Shown here piece by piece: positions 16,751 through 24,280 of a DNA stretch of 64,000 nt. The position numbers and the translations under genes are program-made. The DNA lies in NCBI GenBank assembly GCA_910579655.1, contig CAJTVE010000008.1:1-64000 (forward strand), given 5' to 3'. The first letter of the stretch is position 1. Each line of letters opens with the position of its first letter. The notes beneath the pieces were generated by a model. It was not told the origin of the DNA, did not search any database, and saw only the letters and a list, made by a program, of their open reading frames with translations. The stretch comes from an uncultured Allobaculum sp. Lineage in GTDB: Bacteria; Bacillota_I; Bacilli_A; Erysipelotrichales; Erysipelotrichaceae.

Positions 16751-17633
16751 TTTTCTTCCGTCCTTTCATGCGGCGCTGGTTGGCCATGATCTTTTGAATA
16801 TAAGGAATAGAAATGGTGATCGCAACCAGAACCGAAGAAACCAGGTTCATGTCGGCTGCCGCAAAGCCAAGACGCAGCGCCAGGGTGTACAGAATCCGAT
16901 ACAAAACCGCACCCACAGCCGCGGCGATCAGACCCATGCCAATGTTGCGCGGGCGCAGGATGGCTTCACCGATAATGATGCCGGCAAGACCTAATACCAG
17001 CATCCCGGTTCCACCGGAAATATCCGCAAAGTTCTGAAACTGAGCCAGCAGCGCCCCAGAAAGACCAACCAGCGCGTTGGAAAGGCCCAGTCCTAAAAAC
17101 TTCATGTTGTCGACGTTGATCGAAGAGGACTTAACCATCATTTCGTTATCGCCGCTTGCGCGAAGCATCAGACCCAGATTGGTTTTAAAAAACCAGTAGA
17201 GCACGGCAATGATGATGGCCACAATGGCAAGCAAGACCCATAAACGTGTATTGGGATTGGAAAGAATCGTTGGAGCAGGTTTTCCGTCGATAAACAGGTT
17301 GATTGTCGGGGTATTGTTCATGATGCGCAAGTTGATGGAATAAAGACCTGTCATGGTCAGAATTCCAGCCAGCAGTGGCTGAATTTTCATTTTGGTCTGT
17401 AAAAACGCTGTGACACATCCGCATAAAGCTCCTAAAAGCATTGCGCAAAGCAAGCCTAAATTTGGCATCCCCTGTAAAGTCATCATGGCGCAGATGGCTG
17501 CCCCTGTAACAAAAGAGCCATCAACCGTCAGATCCGGGCTGTCCATGATGTTGACGGTAATGTATTCGCCAAGGGAAAGAACCGCAAAGACCAGTCCTAA
17601 CTGAATGGCATTGAGAAGTATTGTTCCGTTCAT
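16743..17633 (-). CDS. ABC transporter permease (TrpY-like)
   Basis: A 296-residue integral membrane protein with about 8 hydrophobic segments, of the branched-chain-type permease family. It starts with TILLNAIQLGLVFAVLSLGE and includes SPDLTVDGSFVTGAA, a motif typical of permeases paired with PF04392 substrate-binding proteins. The basic tail (KIMANQRRMKGRKKNA) overlaps the ATPase start. Together with the ATPase and the lipoprotein at 18114 it forms a complete importer. The start has an AAAGGAA site 5 bases upstream. Confidence 0.9.
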   Translation of the reverse strand: MNGTILLNAIQLGLVFAVLSLGEYITVNIMDSPDLTVDGSFVTGAAICAMMTLQGMPNLGLLCAMLLGALCGCVTAFLQTKMKIQPLLAGILTMTGLYSINLRIMNNTPTINLFIDGKPAPTILSNPNTRLWVLLAIVAIIIAVLYWFFKTNLGLMLRASGDNEMMVKSSSINVDNMKFLGLGLSNALVGLSGALLAQFQNFADISGGTGMLVLGLAGIIIGEAILRPRNIGMGLIAAAVGAVLYRILYTLALRLGFAAADMNLVSSVLVAITISIPYIQKIMANQRRMKGRKKNA

Positions 17634-18113
17634 AAATTCCTTTCTGTTTTTTATCTGTATGTTTTTGAGAGTTCAGGAAGAAGCGGTCAGGCAAAGACCT
17701 GACTTCCTGCGATTCTGACTAAATTTATCCTATCGATCAGAACCAAAATCTTTCCTGTCAAAGTCTGACTTTTGGCAATGATTTCCAGTTTTTGATCGGT
17801 GAGCTGCCATTTGAAGAGCATTGAATCCATTTGACAGGCTTCAATGATTTCCACTGTTTTTCATCCTCTTTGGATTTCATCCTCTTTGGATTTTCGGTTT
17901 TCCAAAAAAAGAACGGCGGCCTCAGTTCGGGCACACCGTCTTACTGTTGTCCGGAAGCAGAAATCAATCCGAGATTTTGTTTGATGCCTGCTCATTTCTG
18001 CTGTTCAGTTTCTACTGTCCAGTTTCTGTTCTTGATTAGAAAGAGCGGGCAGTCCTGGAATAGTTGTCATTTGCCTGATCAGAACAGCCGATCAATCGTT
18101 CGATGAACCTTTC
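17634..18113 (-). other. 480-base gap inside the transporter operon
   Basis: The binding-protein gene is separated from the permease gene by an unexpectedly long spacer with no open frame. It contains an intrinsic terminator (listed separately), a 16-bp tandem duplication TTCATCCTCTTTGGAT (17860-17891), and a GC-rich hairpin at about 17677-17711 (AGGAAG...CTTCCT with inner GTCAGG/CCTGAC) close to the permease start. No convincing second promoter was found. Confidence 0.6.
17904..17939 (-). terminator. Terminator between trpX-like and trpYZ-like genes
   Basis: On the minus strand ACGGTGTGCC pairs with GGCCGCCGT (one bulge, one G-U pair) around an 8-base loop, followed by TCTTTTTTTGG. It would reduce read-through so that the lipoprotein is made in excess of the permease and ATPase. 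Confidence 0.65.
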
Positions 18114-19178
18114 TTACTCTTTACCAGTTACTTTGACCAGGTTTTCGGAGTTTTCAATCTCAGCTGGAACCTCCACTTTGGTCTTGCCGTTTTCTTCTAA
18201 AGCCTTGAGGACATCTTCATTGATGTAAACATTGAGATCATCTTTGAAGACTTTCACAGGCATTGTCGCCGGATCCGCACCATTGAGAATATCGATGGTC
18301 ATCTTGGCACTTTCACGACCGAGATCTTCATAGTTGATGCCGGCGGTTGCAAACCCACCGGTTTCAACCATAGAATCCGCGGCCACATAGTAAGGAACAC
18401 CAGCATCTTTGGCCACCTGGGCTAAGGAAACCATACCCGTTGCAACCGTATTGTCGTTAGGAGAGAACATGGCATCTACACTGTTGGCCAGTTCAACGGC
18501 TGCCTGCTGCATGGTGGTGTTGTCAGTTCCTGTTTTTTCGGTTACAGTCAGACCTTTCGATTCGGCGTATTCTTTAAAGCGGCTGGTTGTTGCCACGGAG
18601 TTGGCTTCACCTGGGTTATAGAGCATGCCGACCGTTTTGATATCTGGTGTCAGCTGGAGCATTAAGTCAACGATCTGTTCGACCTGAATTTCATCACTGG
18701 TTCCGGTGATGTTTCCACCAGGTGCATCGAGGCTTTCAACCAGGCCGGCAGCAACTGGATCCGAGACTGCAGAGAAGATAACGGGTGCTTTGTCAGCATA
18801 ATTCTGAGCCGACATGGCTGTTGGTGTCGCGATGGCTACGATTGCATCGACGCCATCATTGGCATATCCGGTCATGATGGAATCCAGATTGGATGTCTTG
18901 CCGGCAGCATTCTGGTAATCAATTTTCAGATTTTCACCTTCGATATACCCTTCCTGGCTGAATTCATCGAGCATGGCATCACGGATGGTATTTAAGGAAG
19001 GATGATCGACTAACTGAGCCAGGCCAATGGAATAGACTTCCGTAGTGGCTGCACTGGTCGAAGAAGCAGCACTCGATGTTGTCGATAAAGCCGGAGCTGA
19101 CGAAGAAGAGCACCCTGCAAATAAAGCAGCAGCAGCCATCAGCGCGAAAGATTTGCGAAAGTAATTCATCGTTTTCAT
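18114..19178 (-). CDS. trpX: ABC transporter substrate-binding lipoprotein (TrpX-like)
   Basis: A 354-residue lipoprotein. The signal peptide ends in LFAGC with a lipobox Cys at about residue 23, followed by a Ser/Ala/Thr-rich linker and then the ABC_sub_bind domain (PF04392 type). Core motifs are IGLAQLVDHPSLN, DGVDAIVAIATPTAM, FSAVSDPVAAGLV and AGINYEDLGRESAKM. It would capture the ligand outside the membrane for the permease. The ATG at 19178 follows AGGAGGAAATGTT. A T-box with a TGG codon in the specifier position directly precedes it, which argues for tryptophan or a precursor as ligand. Confidence 0.88.
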   Translation of the reverse strand: MKTMNYFRKSFALMAAAALFAGCSSSSAPALSTTSSAASSTSAATTEVYSIGLAQLVDHPSLNTIRDAMLDEFSQEGYIEGENLKIDYQNAAGKTSNLDSIMTGYANDGVDAIVAIATPTAMSAQNYADKAPVIFSAVSDPVAAGLVESLDAPGGNITGTSDEIQVEQIVDLMLQLTPDIKTVGMLYNPGEANSVATTSRFKEYAESKGLTVTEKTGTDNTTMQQAAVELANSVDAMFSPNDNTVATGMVSLAQVAKDAGVPYYVAADSMVETGGFATAGINYEDLGRESAKMTIDILNGADPATMPVKVFKDDLNVYINEDVLKALEENGKTKVEVPAEIENSENLVKVTGKE

Positions 19179-19230
19179 AACATTTCCTCCTGTTTTTCTG
19201 ATAGTCCATTCAGAGCAAGGCTAAAAAAAA

Positions 19231-19499
19231 CTGCCCTGTTCCATGATCAAAACACGGAACAGGACAGATTAATTTCTGCGGTACCACCTGTATTGGCTTG
19301 CGCCCACTCATCGAATGCTATCACATTCTTCTTTCTATAACGGGAAAGGCCCGGCTTCGCTACTGTACAATGAGTTCACGTCGCCCTTGGAAGTCCATTT
19401 GCAGAACGGTAATCATCCGGCTTACACCCTCCCGGACTCGCTGTCATCCCTTTTTCTGTTTGATCTCTTCCGCATCGGTTTTCAATACAAGTTGTTGAT
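19231..19499 (-). promoter_or_regulatory. T-box leader with TGG (Trp) specifier
   Basis: On the minus strand the core AGGTGGTACCGCAG spans 19289-19276. It is followed by a terminator stem CTGTCCTGTTCC/GGAACAGGGCAG (19267-19231) and TTTTTTTT. Upstream is a stem-I-like region with the distal loop GGGTGTAAGCCGG, and then GCAAATGGACTTCC, where TGG (19397-19395) sits in the usual specifier position followed by A. Uncharged tRNA-Trp would therefore switch on the transporter. Only about 50 bases separate the terminator from the start codon. Confidence 0.9.
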
Positions 19500-19505
19500 G
19501 GTTGA

Positions 19506-19534
19506 AATATAGTGGATTGTCTTCAAAGTGTAAA
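19506..19534 (-). promoter_or_regulatory. Promoter of the Trp T-box transcript
   Basis: On the minus strand TTTACA (19534-19529), 17 bases, TATATT (19511-19506). It lies immediately upstream of the T-box leader. Confidence 0.7.
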
Positions 19535-19881
19535 GGCAAAGGTCCTGACTGTGCCAATATTGTGTAAAAACGGCTGATTTTTTTCTGAAAACCATCCTTT
19601 TTCAAGTTTCATTGGCCAGAATTGCCGAACTTTTTTCAGGCCAGTTTAAACCAGGACGATCAGATCCAGTTTTGACTGTTCAACTCTTCAAAGCGTGCTG
19701 GATCTGCTCAAAACAGATCTCTGCAGCAAAAACCGCTTTGAAGAATTGCCCACAGGAACGAAAACGACTGTACGAAACGTTCTGAGATCGGTATTCTCAA
19801 ATCAAGATTCTTAAAACCATACTCCATAATCCGCAAGGTATTCTCAATTCAGTGCCATCCGTTTTTAAAGAAGGTGATCCT
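19535..19881 (+). other. Spacer between the divergent T-box transcript and the deoR remnant
   Basis: About 350 bases with no recognisable gene. A short inverted repeat around 19689-19721 (GGATCTGCTC...GATCTCTGCAG region) is the only structure noted. The ribosome binding site AAGAAGGTGA lies just before the ATG at 19882. Confidence 0.35.
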
Positions 19882-20678
19882 ATGAATCAAGACCAGCCCA
19901 TGAATCAGGCTTTACGTCTGGCTCGAATGATTGATCGGCTCGAAAAGCAGGGCGAACTGAAAGCCAGAGATCTCTCTTTTCAGTTTGGCGTAAGCATGGA
20001 AACCATCCGCAAAGACCTCAATCTGCTTTGCATGCAGGGCCTTGCCGAAAAAGTCTATGGCGGGGCTGTCAAAAAAAGAGCAGGGATTGAAACGCGACTT
20101 GATCTGCGCAGCACCCATCAGGATCAGAAATCCCTGATTGCCAGAGCAGCTGTTTCTTTGATCAAAGATTTCAACAGCATCCTTCTTGATTCCGGATCGA
20201 CATGTCTTGCCTGTGTTCCCTGTCTCAATGCCCTGCCTGAAAAAAACATCTTTACAGTTTCTCTGGAAGCTGCCAATGGACTGGATGCAGACGTCCATCA
20301 GGTGTTCGTTCTACCCGGACGCAAACGAGATAGAAATCATAGCCTGACTGGACCCTGGACTGAGAAGTATCTCCGTTCGATCCATGTCGATGTCTGTTAG
20401 GAACATCCGGACTCCAAAATGCCACCGGACCGACCAGCCATTCCTATCAGGAGCTTTCCAGCAAGCTGGCCATGATTGAACAAAGTGATCTAGTTTACGT
20501 TCTGGCCGATTCCAGCAAGTTTCTTGAAGAGGCTCTGCACGAAATTGTTGACTGGAACCAGATCGATGCCCTGATTACCGATGACCACCTGCCCGATGCG
20601 GTCTATAACCAGCTCAAAGACAAAGTCCAGATTCTCTTTGCTTCTCTTATTCTCGAAGAAGAACAGCCAGGTAAATAA
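19882..20678 (+). pseudogene. DeoR-family regulator, frameshifted
   Basis: The first part encodes a DeoR-type winged helix (ARMIDRLEKQGELKARDLS, then FGVSMETIRKDLNLLC) and the start of the sugar-phosphate-sensing domain (LLDSGSTCLACV). A stop at 20398-20400 interrupts it after IHVDVC. One extra T in the TGTTAGG stretch would restore the family sequence CLGTSGL...GPTSHSYQEL, and the frame continues to 20678 (LVYVLADSSKFLEEA). The restored protein would have about 265 residues, the normal length. Either it is a real inactivating deletion or a sequencing error. It probably governed the manA-hxlA-hxlB genes downstream. Confidence 0.82.
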
Positions 20679-20736
20679 ATCGCTTATCTTTCCACTTTTA
20701 TCACCTTGTGGTTTTCCCTGCCTATAAAATAAAGCA

Positions 20737-20786
20737 AATCTCCGGTGCCTGTCACTTTTCAAAAGTGAAAACATCGGAGATTTTTA
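20737..20786 (+). terminator. Intrinsic terminator after the deoR gene
   Basis: AATCTCCG pairs with CGGAGATT, with an inner CACTTTT/AAAAGTG stem, followed by TTTTT. Confidence 0.75.
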
Positions 20787-21045
20787 CATTGACCAAAGAC
20801 TTTGCATTAGGATCGTTATGTGGTCGGTTCCAGAACAATATCCCAGCATCCCACCGCATAAAAAAATCACCAGCCAGAACACACTCCATATTGGTTGCGA
20901 TAATCTTTTAAATCGCAACCAATCGCAAGTTTGAAATATGGAGAAGACTGAGTAAGCTGAACGCGTAAAACAACTCGAAGAACAGAAGGCAGCTGTTCCA
21001 TACTGTTAAGAAAGTTGCAGATCTCCAGAAAAAGAGAGGAAGCGT
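20787..21045 (+). other. Upstream region of the hexulose-phosphate operon
   Basis: No gene is seen. TTGACC at 20790-20795 resembles a -35 box, but the -10 position is poor. Two copies of a CAACCAATCGCAA/CGCAACCAAT-like motif near 20895-20925 might be regulator sites. An AGAGAGGAAG ribosome binding site lies before the ATG at 21046. Confidence 0.35.
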
Positions 21046-22053
21046 ATGAAACTCAAAGAAAAAAGAAATCAAAATTCAATATCAAAACAGATCGTCCATA
21101 TCGAACCGTTTTTTGAACCTCGTATGTGGGGCGGTGGTACGCGTCTGGTGGATGAATTCCACTACCATCCAGATATTGCTCCGCTTGGTGAAGTTTATAA
21201 CGTTGTTGCTTTGAAAGATCACGCCGACTGCATTGTTTCCGAAATGAATCGGACTTTATCCGAACTCTATCAGGACTGTCCGGACTGGTTTGAATGCGAA
21301 ACAGCTGAACTTCCTATTCGCGTCAACATTCTGGATCCATTGGCGGATCTGTCCATCCAGATCCATCCCGATGATGACTTTGCGAAAACCTGGAATGGCG
21401 GCCGCGGCAAACCGGAAGCCTGGGTCATTCTGGATACCCCTGAAGACGGTCGGATTCAGTTTGGCCACTATGCCAAAACCCGTGAACAATTCCAGGAATG
21501 GAGTCAGGGAGGAAACTGGAACAAACTGCTCCGCTATCTGAAAACCGTCAAAGATGGCTTTATCAATATTCCAGTTGGAACTCTTCATGCGATCGGTAAA
21601 GGAGTTCTCACTTATAACATCTCCCGCAATGCGGATCTGACTTTGCGGCTTTATGACTATGACCGCATGGATCCAGCCACCCAGAAAAAGCGTCCCATCC
21701 AGCCTGAACAGGTCATTGATCAGGTCTGCATTCCGGATCGGATGATTGAATTTTTAGTGTTCCCTGCTGCGGATGAATGGGGATGCAAAGTGACCAGATA
21801 TTGGGACGAACCCGGCCTGTATACCCTTATCCGGATTCAGGTCGAAGACAAAGGGCAGTTTTTACATGACCGCTTTGCCTTTTATACCTGCGTCAAAGGA
21901 AACGGCACGATCAATGAGATTCCAATCCGCCAGGGAGAAACCGTGTTGGTTCCAGCTGGGATGGGCTGGGTAAGACTTGAAGGAAATATGGATCTGTTTC
22001 TGGCCAGCTATCGCAACGAAAATCCTGACCACCAACCGGCCAAAAACGAGTAG
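21046..22053 (+). CDS. manA: Mannose-6-phosphate isomerase, class I
   Basis: A 335-residue cupin-fold, Zn-dependent isomerase that interconverts mannose-6-phosphate and fructose-6-phosphate. Zn-binding residues are visible in SIQIHPDDDFA (Gln and His) and in GTLHAIGKGV, with RPEAW-like GKPEAW between them; the family block ISRNADLTLRLYDYDR follows. The gene leads an apparent operon with hxlA and hxlB (80- and 14-base gaps). Its product, fructose-6-phosphate, is the substrate or product of HxlB, so the three enzymes form a short pathway. Confidence 0.9.
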   Translation: MKLKEKRNQNSISKQIVHIEPFFEPRMWGGGTRLVDEFHYHPDIAPLGEVYNVVALKDHADCIVSEMNRTLSELYQDCPDWFECETAELPIRVNILDPLADLSIQIHPDDDFAKTWNGGRGKPEAWVILDTPEDGRIQFGHYAKTREQFQEWSQGGNWNKLLRYLKTVKDGFINIPVGTLHAIGKGVLTYNISRNADLTLRLYDYDRMDPATQKKRPIQPEQVIDQVCIPDRMIEFLVFPAADEWGCKVTRYWDEPGLYTLIRIQVEDKGQFLHDRFAFYTCVKGNGTINEIPIRQGETVLVPAGMGWVRLEGNMDLFLASYRNENPDHQPAKNE

Positions 22054-22133
22054 AAACAAAGCAAAGAATGCCGCTCTTTTCTTCCTGCAATTTCTACCAA
22101 TCCCAGAAAGAATGGCGGCCAAGGAGAAAAAAG

Positions 22134-22763
22134 ATGAAATTACAGCTTGCTTTAGATGATCTGAGCCTGGAAGATGCTTTAAGCCTGACTGAATCCGTAG
22201 CCAATTCCATTGATATTATCGAAATTGGCACTCCGATGGTTTACGAATACGGGATGAATGCGGTAAGAATCTTCCGTTCCAAATTCCCTCATCACGAAAT
22301 TCTGGCTGATCTGAAAATTATGGATGCTGGAACACTGGAAGCTGGTGAAGCTTTTCAGGCGGGTGCGGATATGACAACAGTTCTTGGTGTCAGTGATCTT
22401 GCCACCATTGAGGATTGCATCCAATGCGCCAATGAAAACCAGAGTGTTTATGTCGATCTGATCTGCTGCAAAAATCTTCCTGAGCGCATTGAGCAGCTTC
22501 GAAAAGTCGGTGTGAAATGTCTTAGCGTTCATGTTGGTGTCGACCAGCAGGCAAAAGGTCAGACACCACTCGAAGTTCTCAAAACCGTTAAAGCACTGGC
22601 TCCAGATCTGAAGATTTCAGTAGCCGGCGGCATCAATGAAAAGACTGTTGCCCAATACATCGAGCTCCAGCCGGAAGTCGTCATCTGCGGCGGCGGGATT
22701 GTCCATGCCAAAGATCCGACAGCCGCAGCCAGAGCAATCGCACGGATCGTTCACCAAACCTGA
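22134..22763 (+). CDS. hxlA: 3-hexulose-6-phosphate synthase
   Basis: A 209-residue TIM-barrel enzyme of the OMP-decarboxylase superfamily. It condenses ribulose-5-phosphate with formaldehyde to 3-hexulose-6-phosphate, or runs in reverse. The order MKLQLALDD, IDIIEIGTPMV, ILADLKIMDAG, CLSVHVGVDQQA, ISVAGGI and VVICGGGIVHAKDP matches HxlA closely. 3-keto-L-gulonate-6-phosphate decarboxylase is a sister activity, but the adjacent SIS-domain isomerase favours HxlA. The ATG at 22134 has AAGGAGAAAAA upstream; the longer frame beginning at 22068 lacks a site and extends into the manA spacer. Confidence 0.9.
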   Translation: MKLQLALDDLSLEDALSLTESVANSIDIIEIGTPMVYEYGMNAVRIFRSKFPHHEILADLKIMDAGTLEAGEAFQAGADMTTVLGVSDLATIEDCIQCANENQSVYVDLICCKNLPERIEQLRKVGVKCLSVHVGVDQQAKGQTPLEVLKTVKALAPDLKISVAGGINEKTVAQYIELQPEVVICGGGIVHAKDPTAAARAIARIVHQT

Positions 22764-22777
22764 AAGGAAGACTCTCC

Positions 22778-23374
22778 ATGAATCCTGAATCCCTTTCTAC
22801 ACTGGCAAATCCCAAAGTCGCACTGGACGCCATTTTAAATGAGTTGATCACCCTCAGTCAGGCCATCGATCCAGACCAGCTCAATCAAGCAGCTGGTTTA
22901 CTCGAAGAGAGGTATCGCCATCATCAGAAAGTCTTTCTGGCAGGCGCTGGTCGTTCTGGGCTGGTGGCTTCCCTGTTTGCCAATCGTCTTGTTCATCTTG
23001 GCTTTTCTGTCTTTCGAACGGGCGAAGTCACAGCCGGTCCGATTGAAAAAGACGATCTTCTGATTATTGTTTCCGGATCGGGCAAAACGACAACTCTTCT
23101 GGAACTTGCCCGCAAAGCGATTTCTGTTGGCGCAAGACTTCTGGTCATTACGCTCAATGAAAGCAGCCCGCTTTCAAAGTCCGCTGCTATCCGAATTGTT
23201 CTGCCGGGAACAACCCGACTGATGCAGGAAAATTCTTTTTCTTCCATTCAGCCGGTTGGATCCTGCTTTGAGCAGCTTGCCTTTCTGGCGTGCGAAACGC
23301 TGGTGGTTGTCCTCCAGCAGCGTCTGCATTTAAGCGATGAAGATCTGCTCAGTCGCCATGCCAATCTTGAGTAG
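22778..23374 (+). CDS. hxlB: 6-phospho-3-hexuloisomerase
   Basis: A 198-residue SIS-domain protein that isomerises 3-hexulose-6-phosphate to fructose-6-phosphate. SIS landmarks are VFLAGAGRSGLVASLFANRL (about residues 50-68), TAGPIEKDDLLIIVSGSGKT and ARLLVITLNESSPLSKSA. The C-terminal QPVGSCFEQLAFLACE is typical of HxlB. It begins 14 bases after hxlA with a GAAAGGAAG site and ends before a shared bidirectional terminator. In organisms lacking the oxidative pentose-phosphate branch this pair can supply pentose phosphates. Confidence 0.92.
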   Translation: MNPESLSTLANPKVALDAILNELITLSQAIDPDQLNQAAGLLEERYRHHQKVFLAGAGRSGLVASLFANRLVHLGFSVFRTGEVTAGPIEKDDLLIIVSGSGKTTTLLELARKAISVGARLLVITLNESSPLSKSAAIRIVLPGTTRLMQENSFSSIQPVGSCFEQLAFLACETLVVVLQQRLHLSDEDLLSRHANLE

Positions 23375-23458
23375 TCAATGAATTAAGATTACCTTTTCTT
23401 ATGACAAATCTCAGCTCAAAAAAAGTTCAGCTTATCAAGCAACAATCAAGAAAGTGAA

Positions 23459-23489
23459 AAGATCAGGCATTAGTCAGCCTGATCTTTTT
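23459..23489. terminator. Bidirectional terminator between hxlB and the acetyltransferase
   Basis: AAGATCAGGC and GCCTGATCTT form a perfect 10-bp stem with TTTTTG on the plus strand and TTTTC on the minus strand. It overlaps the last codons of the convergent acetyltransferase gene. Confidence 0.85.
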
Positions 23490-24030
23490 GTTCTTTGCAT
23501 TTCTTCCAATCCTCAAAAGTCATACGGTTGATGATTTCATCCCGATATTCATTGAGAAGCGGTACGGGCATGTGATCGACAGTATGGTCGAAGACAAAGC
23601 CGATTTTCTGCTGGGCGCGGGCGGATTTGGCGTTATTTACATAATGACCGCACCAGATCGTTTTCATGCCAAGTTGCTCAAATCCATGCGCAAGGAGGGC
23701 TTTGCTGGCTTCAATGACATAGCCATGGCCCCAGTAGGGTTTGCCAATCCAGAAACCAATTTCGCATTCGCCTTCTGGATAGATGTGGTCATTGCGGCTG
23801 CTCAATAAAGAAATTGCACCAATGGGCTGGTTGTTCTCTTTCAGGCAGATGGCATAGTTTTCTGGTTTAGAGAAAACTGTCTGAATAATTCTCAGGCTTT
23901 CTTTCTCATCCTGATGGGCTGGCCAGCCGGCAGCCGGGCCTACATCGGGGTCTTTGGCAAGTTTGTAAAGAACTGGCGCGTCCTCTTCTTTCCAGGGACG
24001 CAAAATGAGTCTTGGGGTAGTAATAATCAC
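23470..24030 (-). CDS. GNAT-family N-acetyltransferase (RimJ/RimL-like)
   Basis: A 186-residue acetyltransferase of the Acetyltransf_3 group, which includes RimJ/RimL ribosomal-protein acetyltransferases and drug or polyamine acetylators. It starts MIITTPRLILRPWKEEDAP, the usual N-terminal strand, and has EIGFWIGKPYWGHGYVIEA, the acetyl-CoA binding region, then NAKSARAQQKIGFVFD. The true acceptor cannot be inferred. It is a single gene, convergent with hxlB. Confidence 0.88.
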   Translation of the reverse strand: MIITTPRLILRPWKEEDAPVLYKLAKDPDVGPAAGWPAHQDEKESLRIIQTVFSKPENYAICLKENNQPIGAISLLSSRNDHIYPEGECEIGFWIGKPYWGHGYVIEASKALLAHGFEQLGMKTIWCGHYVNNAKSARAQQKIGFVFDHTVDHMPVPLLNEYRDEIINRMTFEDWKKCKEQKDQAD

Positions 24031-24079
24031 TGTTTTTCCTCCATATATCGGATATTAGGCAAGATGTCAGGCAAGGCTG

Positions 24080-24112
24080 CCCCACCCAAACTGCTCAGCA
24101 GTTTGGGTGGGG
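24080..24112. repeat. Perfect 16-bp inverted repeat
   Basis: CCCCACCCAAACTGCT and AGCAGTTTGGGTGGGG flank a single C. There is no U tract, so it is not a standard terminator. It lies upstream of the acetyltransferase gene, between its start and the telA-like terminator, and shares GCAGTTTGGG with the nested repeat near 9864-9884. Confidence 0.8.
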
Positions 24113-24194
24113 GTGTTGGCGAAGAGTATGAAAGGCTTTGGTCGAAAAATGCCCCTTTCGCAAGTGATCCTGATATCTTCATCAATCAACAACT

Positions 24195-24226
24195 AAAAAA
24201 CAGGGCACCTTAAAAAAGCACCCTGT
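24195..24226 (-). terminator. Intrinsic terminator after the telA-like gene
   Basis: On the minus strand ACAGGGTGC pairs with GTGCCCTGT, followed by TTTTTTAG. It is about 55 bases past the stop codon. Confidence 0.8.
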
Positions 24227-24280
24227 AAATCGTCTGATCGTCGTGAATCAAAAATAAACAGCCAAATCCTGAAAAGCCAT

